DNA of 64,000 bases from Caproicibacter fermentans (GTDB lineage Bacteria; Bacillota; Clostridia; Oscillospirales; Acutalibacteraceae): contig NZ_VWXL01000052.1 in the NCBI RefSeq assembly GCF_009746625.1, forward strand, positions 124,001 to 188,000. The letters are read 5' to 3'. The position numbers and the translations under genes were made by a program. Below, in pieces: positions 42,106 to 50,667 of the stretch (position 1 is its first letter; every line of letters starts with the position of its first letter). Under the pieces are notes generated by a model. It ran no database searches. It was not told the origin of the DNA and saw nothing but the letters and a program-made list of their open reading frames with translations.

Positions 42106-43305
42106 TTGCGGTCTTTTCAATCTCATATTTATTTTGTAATTGTCCTTTTGCAGGGCATGGTGTTTTACGCGCCCGCCGCGGGGCTGTACCGGGTGGAGCG
42201 CGGCCTGAGTGTGTTCGACATCACGCTGATTGAGAGCATATCCCTGATTGTGATGATCGCGCTGGAAATTCCGATGGGGTTTCTCGCGGAGCGGATCGGG
42301 TACCGGAAAACCATCTTTTTCTGCAACATTCTGTTCTTTCTCTCCAAGCTGGTTTTCTGGCGGGCGGACGGTTGTGCGCTGTTTCTGGTGGAACGGATGA
42401 TGCTTTCCGTTGTGTGCGCGGGTCTTTCCGGCTGTGATTCGGCCTACCTTTTCGCCTGCGCGGGAGAAACCGACAGCGCGGCGGCGTTCAGTCGTTACCA
42501 TGCTCTTACGACGCTGGGAATTGTTGCCGCAGCGCTGGTTTTTACGTTTGGGATCGGCGGGAATCTCGATCTCTCCGCCGAGCTGACCGCGGTGGTTTAC
42601 GGCGCCGCCGCCCTGCTTTCATTTTTCTTACCGGAGGTTGAAGTTCCCCGCGCGGAGCATGCCCCAATGAGGCAAACGGTACGCTTCCTTCGTTTGCGCG
42701 GCGGGGAAACCCTGCGGTTTCTGCCGTATCTGGCCGCGTGCGCGCTGCTGACCCAGACGGCGCAGACCGTTTCGGTGTTTCTGAGCCAGCTGCAGTACCT
42801 GCGCTGTGGAATCGCAACCGAAACCATGGGGCTGTGCTATCTTGCGGTGCAGGGGGCGGCGCTCTCTTCTGCGTTTTCCCATCGCCTTTCCGCCCGGTTG
42901 GGAGAAACGGCGTTTTCCTCCGCGCTGTTTGTGGCCGCCGCGGTTTCCTGCGCCGTTTTAGCGGTTACGCGCAGCGCGGTGCTTTCGGTTGCCTGCGTCG
43001 CGGCCCTGAGCGCGGCTGCCGCGCTGCTGGGGCCTTCCGTGATGACGGTTCAGAATCGCCAGCCCGGCGCAAGCTTTGCCCGCGCCGCCGTTTTAAGCGT
43101 TTATTCCATGGGGACGGACGGCTTTTCCGCGGGGGTCAACGCGGCGATTGGAAAGGCGGCGGACGGCGGACTGGGCCGGGCGTTTCTTTGCAGCGCCGCG
43201 TTTTGCGCCGCGGGTCTTGGCTTGTACCTTTTCTGGGCGCGGTACGTCGGGACAGGGGACGGCCGGTTCACCGGCGGACCGGATGAGTGTTCGGAGCGGA
43301 CCTAA
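42106..43305 (+). CDS. MFS transporter
   Basis: A 399-residue protein with about 11-12 membrane helices. The loop between helices 2 and 3 reads 'MGFLAERIGYRKT', the MFS signature, and 'GLYRVERGLSVFDITLIESI' is the typical start of a clostridial MFS group. The start is TTG 42106, eight bases after AGGAGG. It has no partner genes; its terminator is shared with the converging MerR gene. The substrate is unknown; drug or metabolite export is the usual role. Confidence 0.85.
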   Translation: MRSFQSHIYFVIVLLQGMVFYAPAAGLYRVERGLSVFDITLIESISLIVMIALEIPMGFLAERIGYRKTIFFCNILFFLSKLVFWRADGCALFLVERMMLSVVCAGLSGCDSAYLFACAGETDSAAAFSRYHALTTLGIVAAALVFTFGIGGNLDLSAELTAVVYGAAALLSFFLPEVEVPRAEHAPMRQTVRFLRLRGGETLRFLPYLAACALLTQTAQTVSVFLSQLQYLRCGIATETMGLCYLAVQGAALSSAFSHRLSARLGETAFSSALFVAAAVSCAVLAVTRSAVLSVACVAALSAAAALLGPSVMTVQNRQPGASFARAAVLSVYSMGTDGFSAGVNAAIGKAADGGLGRAFLCSAAFCAAGLGLYLFWARYVGTGDGRFTGGPDECSERT

Positions 43306-43320
43306 AAGAGCCAAAAAACC

Positions 43321-43352
43321 GCCGCGTCTATTTTTCAGACGCGGCGATCTTT
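43321..43352. terminator. Bidirectional terminator inside the merR stop region
   Basis: GCCGCGTCT-ATTTTTC-AGACGCGGC with a T run to the right and an A run to the left. The leftward merR stop codon (43328-43330) lies within the left stem. Confidence 0.8.
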
Positions 43353-43696
43353 TTTTCATAGAATTCCATTTTTTGATCTAAGTGACTTAGGTGCTCTTCC
43401 CAGATCCTTTTTTGCTCCAGAACGAACGCACGGTGATTTTTGAGCAGAGTCAACCGCTCCCGCAGGGTGGAATCGCCCTGGCCGCGCAAAAAAGCATAGC
43501 GCCGGATCTGTTGAATCGGCATTCCGGTTTCTTTCAACCTTTTGATAAAAGAAATCCATTGCAGATCGGCATCGGTAAAAATTCGTCTGCCGGAGCTGTT
43601 TCGATTCACGGCAATCAGCTTTTCCTTTTCGTAATAACGCAGGGTGTCGATGCTGATTCCGGAAAGCCTTGAAAATTCGCCGATCAAATAAGACAT
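43328..43696 (-). CDS. MerR-family transcriptional regulator
   Basis: A 122-residue regulator. 'YLIGEFSRLSGISIDTLRYY' then 'EKEKLIAVNRNSSGRRIF' is the MerR winged helix, followed by 'RLKETGMPIQQIRRYA' and a dimerisation coiled coil. ATG 43696 follows GGAGG by seven bases. There is no Cys-rich metal site, so it senses a small molecule or redox state. It is divergent from a carboxymuconolactone decarboxylase-like gene whose promoter has the hallmark 19-bp spacer with a palindrome, so it should activate that gene. Confidence 0.9.
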   Translation of the reverse strand: MSYLIGEFSRLSGISIDTLRYYEKEKLIAVNRNSSGRRIFTDADLQWISFIKRLKETGMPIQQIRRYAFLRGQGDSTLRERLTLLKNHRAFVLEQKRIWEEHLSHLDQKMEFYEKKIAASEK

Positions 43697-43718
43697 CAAA
43701 ATTCCTCCCGCTTTTCGC

Positions 43719-43749
43719 TTGACCTGGAGTAAACTCCAGGTGGTATGTT
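43719..43749 (+). promoter_or_regulatory. MerR-type promoter/operator of the carboxymuconolactone decarboxylase gene
   Basis: TTGACC, a 19-bp spacer and TATGTT. Inside lies the perfect dyad ACCTGGAGT-AA-ACTCCAGGT (43722-43741). The long spacer with a central palindrome is the defining design of MerR-controlled promoters, where the regulator untwists DNA to align the two hexamers. Confidence 0.88.
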
Positions 43750-43781
43750 TCTATCATACTGCAAAAGGAGATGAATAACAA

Positions 43782-44189
43782 ATGGAAACAAAACGTTATG
43801 AAAGCGGCGCCGCACGGCTGGCCGAAATCGACGGGGAGGGAGGAAAACGGGTGATCGATTCCCTGCGGGAGATTGCGCCGGACCTGGGAAAATACATCAT
43901 TGAATTCGCGTTTGGGGATATTTACCGCAGAGAGGGGCTGAGCCTGTGGGAGCGCGAGCTGATCACGATTGTGAGCCTGCTGACGGCGGGCGGCTGCGAG
44001 CCTCAGCTGGAGGTGCACATTAACGGGGCGCTGAATGTCGGCATGCCGCCGGAAAAAATTGTGGAGGCGTTTCTCCAATGTGTTCCGTATACCGGATTTC
44101 CCCGGGTACTCAACGGGATTGTTACTGCGAAAAAAGTTTTCGACAGTCGTAATCTGTCTGTAAAGCCGCAAAAATCACCGGAAATTTAG
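43782..44189 (+). CDS. Carboxymuconolactone decarboxylase-family protein
   Basis: A 135-residue all-helical protein of the CMD/AhpD-like family. 'LSLWERELITIVSLLTAGGC' and 'QLEVHINGALNVGMPPEKIV' are the family blocks. There is a single Cys in place of the AhpD Cys-x-x-Cys pair, so peroxidase-partner activity is doubtful. It is controlled by the divergent MerR gene and probably acts in aromatic-compound or electrophile handling. ATG 43782 follows AAAGGAG. Its stop overlaps the convergent MFS gene by 4 bp. Confidence 0.85.
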   Translation: METKRYESGAARLAEIDGEGGKRVIDSLREIAPDLGKYIIEFAFGDIYRREGLSLWERELITIVSLLTAGGCEPQLEVHINGALNVGMPPEKIVEAFLQCVPYTGFPRVLNGIVTAKKVFDSRNLSVKPQKSPEI

Positions 44190-45430
44190 CCGGAATTACC
44201 GCCGGGACGGGATAACTCGAGGTCAAACTGAATAAATTCCCGGAATGGCTTTTGAAACGCGAAGAAGAGAAAAAGAAGCAGATTGATGAAATAACAGCCG
44301 AAGATCAGATCTCTGGGACACAGCCATTCGGCGGCGGCTCCCGCGGCGGCGATGCCGAGCGGGGCGATTCCCTGCCCGCCGACCGCGATGAGCGAAAACA
44401 CCTTGCCGCGCATCTCCTCCGCGGTGCTTTGCTGTACGGAGGTGAGAATCAGCATGTTGACGACGGAATTCCCAATCCCGGCGACGCACAGCAGGAGGAT
44501 TCCGGTTCGTACGCCGAAAAACGGGAACAGCGCGTTGAGGGCGGTGTCGGCAAAGGCCGAAGAAAGAAAGAAAACCATCCGCTTCCGGCGCGGAATCCGT
44601 ATAACGGAGGTAAGCAGCATACCGAACAGATTTCCGGCGCAGACGGCGCCCGCCGCAAGCCCGTATTTTTGGATTCCGTAGCCCGGCGTGTTTAAAAACA
44701 GCGGCTGAAGCAGGATGGAGGCTCCGCTGCCGAAAAAGTTCAGGAAGCAGGCCATCAGAATCATCATCCGCAGACCGGAGAAATGAACGGTGTACCGGAG
44801 TCCGCTTTTTAACTCCTCAAAAAAGGAGGGCGGCTCCGGCGCATCGTTTTCTGTTTTCGGGGGAAGGGTTAAAAAAAGCGACAGCCCGCCGGAGACCAGA
44901 AACGAAATACCGTTGAGGAAAAACAGCGGCCATGCTCCCAGAAAGCCGTAAAGAAATCCGCCGGCCGAATTTCCGGCGGTCTGCGTCAAGCGGCCCGCGA
45001 GGCTGATCATGGAATTTGCGCGCATCAAATTCTCTTTTTCCACCACGCGCGGCATCACCGACCGGATGCACGGGGTGAAGAAAGCCCCGCCTACGCTGAC
45101 AACGGTACCCGTCAGGGAAAACATCCACAGCGGAATTCCCCCGAGAAACGTCCAAAGCGCCGCGGCGGTCATGACGAGGCCGCGGGAAAGATCCGCGAGG
45201 ACAAGGATCCGTTTTTGATTGCACCGGTCGATCACCACGCCCGCGAACGGGGCCGCGATCAGGCCGGGCACGGCGGTGGCGGCGACGACCGCCGCCATCA
45301 GCGCGCTGGAACGGTAGGCCTGCAGCAGGAAAAAGCCAAGCGCGATTTCATACATCACGTCCCCCGCCGCAGAAATCAGCTGGCCCTGCCAGAGAAGCAG
45401 GTAATTTTGGTGCTTTTTCAGATTCCGCAT
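44186..45430 (-). CDS. MFS transporter (MFS_3 / macrolide-efflux-like)
   Basis: A 414-residue protein with about 12 membrane helices. 'NYLLLWQGQLISAAGDVMYE' at the start, 'AAPFAGVVIDRCNQKRIL' as the first cytoplasmic loop, and 'FFTPCIRSVMPRVV' are typical of the MefA-like MFS group. ATG 45430 follows AGAAGGTG; the frame runs on to an ATG at 45496 through the promoter. Related proteins export macrolides or siderophores, but most of the group is untested. It lies in opposite orientation to the DUF2087 gene. Confidence 0.85.
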   Translation of the reverse strand: MRNLKKHQNYLLLWQGQLISAAGDVMYEIALGFFLLQAYRSSALMAAVVAATAVPGLIAAPFAGVVIDRCNQKRILVLADLSRGLVMTAAALWTFLGGIPLWMFSLTGTVVSVGGAFFTPCIRSVMPRVVEKENLMRANSMISLAGRLTQTAGNSAGGFLYGFLGAWPLFFLNGISFLVSGGLSLFLTLPPKTENDAPEPPSFFEELKSGLRYTVHFSGLRMMILMACFLNFFGSGASILLQPLFLNTPGYGIQKYGLAAGAVCAGNLFGMLLTSVIRIPRRKRMVFFLSSAFADTALNALFPFFGVRTGILLLCVAGIGNSVVNMLILTSVQQSTAEEMRGKVFSLIAVGGQGIAPLGIAAAGAAAEWLCPRDLIFGCYFINLLLFLFFAFQKPFREFIQFDLELSRPGGNSG

Positions 45431-45563
45431 GATTTCACCTTCTGTTGCAAAGCTTGAATTATCATACGATTCAAAAATATGTTTGTCAATATGCAAACAA
45501 AAATAAACTGTGTTTACAAGTTTGATAAAACGTGATAAGATAAAAGGCAGGAGGGGGATTCAA

Positions 45564-46316
45564 ATGGAACTCACGGAATTGTTTTGGAGCGCGTCGGTCG
45601 AGGAGCTTGCCGCCGGATTTGTGTACCGGGACGGCTTTTATATCTGCCTGATCTGCGGGGAACGCTTTGAGGACGGCGCGGTTTATCGCGACGGAGAGTC
45701 CTTTTACGAAGCGAGAAAATATATCGGGAAGCACATCGCGGCGGAACACGGCTCCGCGTTCGACTGCCTGATCAATTTGGACAAACGGGATACCGGCCTG
45801 AGCGAAATACAAAAGGAGTACCTCCGGAGCGCGTATCAAAAGCGTTCCGACCGGGAGACGGCAAGGGCGATGGGGTGCAGCGAATCGACCGTTCGAAACC
45901 ATCGGTTCAAGCTGCGCGAAAAAGCGAACCAGGCGAAGGTCTTCCTCGCGATTCACCGGCTGGTGGAGCGCAACGCGGAGGAGGAGGGCGCGGGCCGTCT
46001 GCTTCCCGTGCCGAAAAGCGCCGCGATGGTCGATCTGCGGTACGCGGTGACCGAGGCGGAGAGCGAAAGAATCCTCCGCACGTATTTCGACGAAGCCGGT
46101 CGCTTGAAGGAATTCCCGGCGAAAGAAAAGAAAAAGCTCGTCGTGCTGCGGCAGCTCGGCGCCCTGTTCGCCCCAAAGCGGGAATACACGGAAAAAGAGG
46201 TCAACCGGCTGCTGGAACGCGTCTGCGACGATTACGTGACGATTCGCCGCGAGCTGATCGAATACGGCTTCCTCGACCGCAAAAACGACGGCTCCTGTTA
46301 CTGGGTGCGGGAATAA
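45564..46316 (+). CDS. DUF2087-type regulator with zinc-finger-like N-terminus
   Basis: A 250-residue protein. 'FYICLICGERF' then 'KHIAAEHG' gives a Cys-Cys-His-His arrangement like a small zinc finger (about residues 25-68). A helix-turn-helix follows ('SDRETARAMGCSESTVRNHR'), then the DUF2087 domain ('TYFDEAGRLKEFPAKEKKKL', 'YGFLDRKNDGSCYWV'). Such proteins are presumed transcription regulators. ATG 45564 follows AGGAGGGGG; an upstream ATG at 45510 lacks a site. It is divergent from the MefA-like MFS gene, so control of that exporter is plausible. Confidence 0.75.
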   Translation: MELTELFWSASVEELAAGFVYRDGFYICLICGERFEDGAVYRDGESFYEARKYIGKHIAAEHGSAFDCLINLDKRDTGLSEIQKEYLRSAYQKRSDRETARAMGCSESTVRNHRFKLREKANQAKVFLAIHRLVERNAEEEGAGRLLPVPKSAAMVDLRYAVTEAESERILRTYFDEAGRLKEFPAKEKKKLVVLRQLGALFAPKREYTEKEVNRLLERVCDDYVTIRRELIEYGFLDRKNDGSCYWVRE

Positions 46317-46375
46317 CAAAACAGGAGCCCCCTGAAACGGAAGCCCCTGTGATGCGGCAAAAGACGGAGGAAATG

Positions 46376-47854
46376 CTAAAGCTCGACAAAGCCCGTGGAA
46401 ACGGTCTCCTGAAACGCGCGGTCGTGCTCGACGAAAAGCGTGGTGGGTGAAAACGCGCGGATCAATTCCTCCAGCTGCACGCGGGACAGCAGATCGACGT
46501 AATTGAGCGGTTCGTCCCAGAGATACAGGTGAGCCGGTTCGCACAGACTCGCGGCGAGCAGAACCTTCTTTTTCTGCCCTTCGCTGTAGCCCGCGGTGTC
46601 CTGTTCGAACAGAGCGCGCGAAAAATCCAGCTTGCGCAGAATGGAAAACAGCAGGGTCCGGTCGATTCCCCGTGATTCGGCAAACTCCGTCAGGGTGCCG
46701 CGAAGAAAATCTGTCTCTTGCGGCACATGAGAAACGACGAGCCACGGCGCGGAGCGGAAGTCGCCGGTATAATCAATTTTTTGCCCGGTGAAGAGTTTCA
46801 GCAGGCTCGATTTTCCGCTGCCGTTGCGTCCGCGTAGAAACAGCCGGTCGCCCGCGCACAGGCGGAACGAAACCGGGCCGCAGACCTTCCGGCTGCCGTA
46901 ATACAGGCATAGTTCCCGCGCCTCGGCCAGAAGCCCGTTCGGCGGGGAAAGCGGGTGGATTTTCAGGCTTTCGGCCGTGTCCAGGTTTTGCAGCAGCTCC
47001 GACTGTTCCCGCACCGCCTTTTCGCGGCGGGCTTCCGTCGATTTTGCCCGCTTCATCATCTTGGCGGACTTGTGGCCGATGTACCCCCGGTCGGGGCGCA
47101 GTCCGGAATTCCGCGTGCCGTGTTTGGTCTGTTCCACGCGGTCCGACCAGCCGGAGGTTCGCTCGGCGGCGTCGGAAAGACGTTTGACCGTCCGCTCCAG
47201 CTTTTTGTGTTCGGCCAGCTCAAATTCGTCGCGCAGGCGCTTGTTTTCCAGAAACGACGAACAATTCCCCTGTTCCAGGTCGATGCTTTTGCGGTTGATG
47301 GAAAGGATGTGGTCGACGCACCCGTCCAGAAACGCGCGGTCGTGCGAAACCAGAAGGAATCCGCTTTTGGAGCGCAGATAGCGCGCCGTGCGCTCGCGGG
47401 CTTCCAGATCAAGGTGGCTGGTCGGTTCGTCGATGAGCAGAAAGCGGTTTTCTTTTAAAAAGAGCGCCGCCAGCAGTATTTTGGTCCGTTCGCCCCGGCT
47501 CAGCGTGGAAAACGGGCGCTCCGCGGCGTTTGGCGAAACGTCCAGCAGGGACAGCTCCCGCTCGGCCCGCCAGTCCTCGCAGTCCGGAACAAGACTGTGA
47601 AAAAGCTCCAGGGCGGATTTGGATTCGTCCGGCACCTCGAACGGGAAATAGTCGAACCCGACGGACGCGGAAATGGTTCCCCGGTACTCGTATTTCCCCA
47701 TCAGAAGATTCAGAAGGGTTGTTTTGCCCTTCCCGTTGCGGCCGATCAGACCGAGCTTCCAGTTGGTGTCGAATTCGAACGACGCGTTTTCAAAAACGCA
47801 GTCCGGACTGCCGTCATAAGCAAAGGTCAGGTTTGATATTCGGATCAGAGACAT
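46376..47854 (-). CDS. ABC-F ribosomal protection ATPase, Lsa-like
   Basis: A 492-residue protein with two ATPase domains and no membrane segment. Walker A motifs are 'GRNGKGKTT' and 'GRNGSGKSS'. Signatures are 'LSRGERTKILLAA' and 'YSEGQKKKVLLAA'. Walker B motifs are 'LLIDEPTSHLD' and 'YLWDEPLNYVD'. The start 'MSLIRISNLTFAYDGSPD' is very like Lsa proteins, which release lincosamides, pleuromutilins and streptogramin A from the ribosome. The linker between the domains (about 200-290) is long and basic, as needed to reach the peptidyl-transferase centre. AGGAGG precedes ATG 47854. The gene has a 260-base leader with small frames and a hairpin, the usual control of such genes. Actual resistance is not shown by sequence alone. 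Confidence 0.88.
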   Translation of the reverse strand: MSLIRISNLTFAYDGSPDCVFENASFEFDTNWKLGLIGRNGKGKTTLLNLLMGKYEYRGTISASVGFDYFPFEVPDESKSALELFHSLVPDCEDWRAERELSLLDVSPNAAERPFSTLSRGERTKILLAALFLKENRFLLIDEPTSHLDLEARERTARYLRSKSGFLLVSHDRAFLDGCVDHILSINRKSIDLEQGNCSSFLENKRLRDEFELAEHKKLERTVKRLSDAAERTSGWSDRVEQTKHGTRNSGLRPDRGYIGHKSAKMMKRAKSTEARREKAVREQSELLQNLDTAESLKIHPLSPPNGLLAEARELCLYYGSRKVCGPVSFRLCAGDRLFLRGRNGSGKSSLLKLFTGQKIDYTGDFRSAPWLVVSHVPQETDFLRGTLTEFAESRGIDRTLLFSILRKLDFSRALFEQDTAGYSEGQKKKVLLAASLCEPAHLYLWDEPLNYVDLLSRVQLEELIRAFSPTTLFVEHDRAFQETVSTGFVEL

Positions 47855-47878
47855 AATTTCCTCCTGGTAACGCGCGAA

Positions 47879-47905
47879 AGCCGCGGGAAATTACACCCCG
47901 CGGCT
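47879..47905 (-). promoter_or_regulatory. Attenuator-type hairpin with a 33-codon upstream frame ending in its loop
   Basis: AGCCGCGGG pairs with CCCGCGGCT across a 9-nt loop, about 15 bases before the AGGAGG of the ABC-F gene. A 33-codon frame (ATG 47992 to TAA 47893-47891) stops inside the loop, so a ribosome on it would cover one stem arm. This is the geometry of drug-sensing leaders, though the ribosome site of the small frame is poorly spaced. Confidence 0.5.
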
Positions 47906-48066
47906 CCAGAATAAACGGAAGAAATCATCCCGCCCCCGCAAACGGCGGACGGAAAAATCCCCGGTCAAAAACGGAGCGGTTCGGACGCGCATTCTCCCCG
48001 CAGCCGCACGGTGACAAAGACAGCCCAAACAAAACCGGACTGTCAAACCGATTGGCGTACTCATCA

Positions 48067-48087
48067 TCAGCGGGAAAAATGACGCAT
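48067..48087 (-). CDS. Possible leader peptide MRHFSR of the ABC-F gene
   Basis: A six-codon frame (Met-Arg-His-Phe-Ser-Arg, then TGA) preceded by GAAGGGAG at nine bases. It begins about 30 bases after the expected transcription start. Very short leader peptides at this place often control antibiotic-resistance genes by ribosome stalling. No function can be shown from sequence. Confidence 0.4.
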   Translation of the reverse strand: MRHFSR

Positions 48088-48120
48088 CCTCCCAGCTCCC
48101 TTCCTAAATTACTGCCTTTA

Positions 48121-48149
48121 ATGATACTAAAAACATCACGGCTTGTCAA
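48121..48149 (-). promoter_or_regulatory. Promoter of the ABC-F gene
   Basis: Leftward TTGACA (48149-48144), 17 bases, TATCAT (48126-48121). It lies just after the stop of the upstream zinc-ribbon protein gene and sets a leader of about 260 bases. Confidence 0.7.
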
Positions 48150-48169
48150 GCGGAAGGCCGGGCCGAAAT

Positions 48170-48481
48170 TTACCAAAGCTCGTTTTTGGTTCCGCAATAC
48201 GGGCATTTGGGGGAATCCAGGTCGTATTTTTTATGACAGTTCGGACAGACGACCTTTTGAATGTCATCCTCTTCGGGCTTTTCGGGGGGCGGGTCAAGGC
48301 GCGATTCTAGGGCAGAGACGCGTTCCATCAGATCTCCAAGCTCAACCAGCGCCAGCCCGAGCGTGATCAGCAAAAAAACACACAGCACGCTGAAAAAATT
48401 CAAATTGCCCGTCATGAAAAATAGCAAAACGACGGAGGCGGGCAGAGTCAAAAGACCAACTGTTTTCAAAAAAGAAGACAT
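48170..48481 (-). CDS. Membrane protein with C-terminal zinc ribbon
   Basis: A 103-residue protein. ATG 48481 follows GGGAGG by six bases; the open frame continues to 48577 without a better site. Two membrane helices (about 8-25 and 29-52) are followed by a short coiled segment and 'VVCPNCHKKYDLDSPKCPYC', a four-Cys zinc ribbon, ending in 'GTKNELW'. Such proteins are common and uncharacterised in Firmicutes. Confidence 0.75.
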   Translation of the reverse strand: MSSFLKTVGLLTLPASVVLLFFMTGNLNFFSVLCVFLLITLGLALVELGDLMERVSALESRLDPPPEKPEEDDIQKVVCPNCHKKYDLDSPKCPYCGTKNELW

Positions 48482-48714
48482 GAATAACCTCCCGGTTCCC
48501 CTGGCGCGCCGAGAAACGGCGCGAGAAAAAGATTGGATCCCTTTCTCCATCATACCGCGAGGATCCTGTTTCTTCAAGGGAAATCTTCAGAAGAAAAACA
48601 AATCGCCGGGAAAGGGAGGCGTCAGCTTTTGCGAGGCCGGGCGCGCTTGATTTTCGGGCGCGGATAGCCTATGATAAAAAATAAGGCGGCAAAGCGCCGC
48701 GGAAACGGAGAACC

Positions 48715-49062
48715 ATGATGGAAAAACAGGAACGAAAAGAGCGGCTCAGCGAATACCGCGAACGCAAAAAAATCGGCGGAATCTGCGCGGTTCGGAATAT
48801 AAAAAACGGAAAAATGCTGCTGACGGCGGCGCCGGATCTGCGGGGCTTTCAGAACCGATTTGAGTTTTCTAAAACAACCGGGGGCGCGGTGAACCTGAAG
48901 CTGCAAAAGGACTGGGACACATTCGGGCCGCAGGCGTTCGAGTTTGAAGTGCTGGAAGAGCTGGAACAGAAGGAAACCCAGACCGCGAAGGAATTTTCGG
49001 AGGATTTAAAGGCGCTTTTGGAGCTGAAAACGGAGGGCTTCGACCCGGAAACGCTGTACTGA
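48715..49062 (+). CDS. GIY-YIG-like small protein
   Basis: A 115-residue protein with a charged N-terminal helix then 'GGICAVRNIKNGKMLLTAAP', 'FQNRFEFSK' and 'LQKDWDTFGPQAFEFEVLEE'. This matches a group annotated as GIY-YIG nucleases in Firmicutes. The GIY is here GIC and the second motif is not a clear YIG, so nuclease activity is doubtful. ATG 48715 (or 48718) follows CGGAGAA. It lies 24 bp before an ATPase gene and probably shares its transcript. Confidence 0.65.
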   Translation: MMEKQERKERLSEYRERKKIGGICAVRNIKNGKMLLTAAPDLRGFQNRFEFSKTTGGAVNLKLQKDWDTFGPQAFEFEVLEELEQKETQTAKEFSEDLKALLELKTEGFDPETLY

Positions 49063-49086
49063 TTAGGAAGCGGGAGGAAATTTACC

Positions 49087-49824
49087 ATGCGGGAGCAGTA
49101 TGTGAGCAAAGCGGTGCTGCGGCGCGATCAGGTGCCGGATTTTAACCGGTATCCGTTTTCCGTCCCGGCGGTGCATGCATTGACGGAACTGCCGCTGCAT
49201 CCGAACGTGACGTTTTTAGTCGGGGAAAACGGATCGGGAAAATCAACGCTGACGGAAGCGCTGGCCGTCTGCTGCGGTTTCAACCCCGAGGGCGGCAGCC
49301 GGAATTTCAATTTTGAGACCTACCGCTCCCATTCGGAGCTGTGCGACTACCTTTCGCTGTACAGAGGCGTGCGGCACCCGCGCGACGGGTATTTTCTGCG
49401 CGCCGAAAGCTTTTACAACGTGGCGACCAGCATTGAAAAAATGGACGAGGGCGGAATGGGTCCGCAGATCAAGTGGAGCTACGGCGGCTCGCTGCATGAA
49501 AAATCGCACGGGGAAAGCTTTTTCGCGCTGCTGATGAACCGGCTCGGCGGGCACGGGCTTTACATTTTCGACGAGCCGGAGGCCGCGCTCTCGCCCCGGC
49601 GGCAGCTCGCGATGCTCTGCCGCATCGACGAGCTGGTGAAAGAAGAATCCCAGCTGATCATCGCGACGCATTCACCGATTTTGACCGCGTACCCGGACAG
49701 CGTCATTTACGAGCTTTCCGCCGACGGAATTCACCGCCGCGCATATGAGGAAACGGACAATTTCCGTGTGACAAAGGAATTTTTAAACCGGTATCCCCGC
49801 ATGCTGCGGGAGCTTCTGGAATAG
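49087..49824 (+). CDS. AAA-family ATPase (RecF/SMC-like P-loop protein)
   Basis: A 245-residue soluble ATPase with Walker A 'LVGENGSGKST' (about 43-53), a signature-like 'SHGESFFALL', Walker B 'LYIFDEPEAALSP' and switch His in 'IATHSP'. These are features of the ABC-type AAA_21/AAA_23 group. No membrane partner is present, so it is not a transporter. It follows the GIY-YIG-like gene and precedes a methyltransferase. The role is unknown; DNA-related or defence roles are possible but unsupported here. Confidence 0.8.
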   Translation: MREQYVSKAVLRRDQVPDFNRYPFSVPAVHALTELPLHPNVTFLVGENGSGKSTLTEALAVCCGFNPEGGSRNFNFETYRSHSELCDYLSLYRGVRHPRDGYFLRAESFYNVATSIEKMDEGGMGPQIKWSYGGSLHEKSHGESFFALLMNRLGGHGLYIFDEPEAALSPRRQLAMLCRIDELVKEESQLIIATHSPILTAYPDSVIYELSADGIHRRAYEETDNFRVTKEFLNRYPRMLRELLE

Positions 49825-49854
49825 AAAGCAACCGATGCGATAAGGAGATAATTT

Positions 49855-50621
49855 ATGGATCAAAGAGAAAATTATACAAAGATTAATTCGGAAACTTGGG
49901 ACCGCTGGGCGCAGGACGGGAACGAATGGAGCGTCCCGGTTTCCCACGAGGAATTTATCCGTGCCCGAAAGGGAGACTGGAACGTGGTGCTGACGCCGGT
50001 GAGGCCGGTCCCGAAGGAGTGGTTCCCGCCGTTTTCGGGGCTGAAAATTCTGGGCCTCGCCAGCGGGGGCGGGCAGCAGATGCCTGTTTTTACGGCACTG
50101 GGAGCCGAGTGCACGATTTTCGACAATTCCGCCCGCCAGCTGGAAAGCGAGCGGATGGTCGCGGAGCGCGAGGGATACCGCATCGAAATCGTCCGGGGAG
50201 ACATGACAAAGCCGTTCCCGTTCCGCGACGAAAGCTTCGACCTGATTTTCCATCCGGTTTCCAACTGCTACATTGAAGAGGTTCAGCCCGTTTGGAACGA
50301 GTGCTTCCGCGTCCTGAAGCACGGCGGCGTTCTTCTCGCGGGGATGGCAACGGCCTGAATTTTCTTTTCAACGACTACGACCGCCTGGTGGTGGAAAATC
50401 CGCTGCCGTTTAATCCGCTGAAAGATCCGGTTCTTTACGAAGAGCTGATGAAAAACGACGACGGGCTGCAGTTCAGCCATACGATGGAGGAGCAGATCGG
50501 CGGCCAGCTGAAAGCCGGGTTCCGCCTGACCGAGCTTTTTGAAGACCGCGACCGGCCGGGAAACGGAAGGCTGCGGGATTTTGCGCCGACCTATCTCGCG
50601 ACCCGCGCGGTAAAGCCGTAA
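49855..50621 (+). pseudogene. Class I SAM-dependent methyltransferase, frameshifted
   Basis: Two frames together make one enzyme of about 255 residues. Frame 1 (49855-50358) has 'ILGLASGGGQQMPVF' (SAM-binding motif I), 'NSARQLESERMVA' and 'FDLIFHPVSNCYIEEV', then stops after 'LLAGMATA'. The second frame continues, from about 50340, with 'GDGNGLNFLFNDYD', 'DGLQFSHTMEEQIGGQLKAG' and ends at 50621. The junction is the run of four G at 50340-50343; one more G would restore the frame and read LLAGDGNGLNF. This may be a true mutation or a sequencing error. The substrate is unknown. Confidence 0.8.
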
Positions 50622-50628
50622 CAAAGAA

Positions 50629-50667
50629 GGGCTCCTGCAAAATTTATGTTTTGCAGGAGCCCTTTTT
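50629..50667 (+). terminator. Intrinsic terminator after the methyltransferase
   Basis: GGGCTCCTGCAAAA pairs with TTTTGCAGGAGCCC, then TTTTT. Confidence 0.9.

Noticed and set aside
47925-48206. 93-codon leftward frame upstream of the ABC-F gene
   Set aside because: It crosses the promoter at 48121-48149 and the short leader frames and has no ribosome site.
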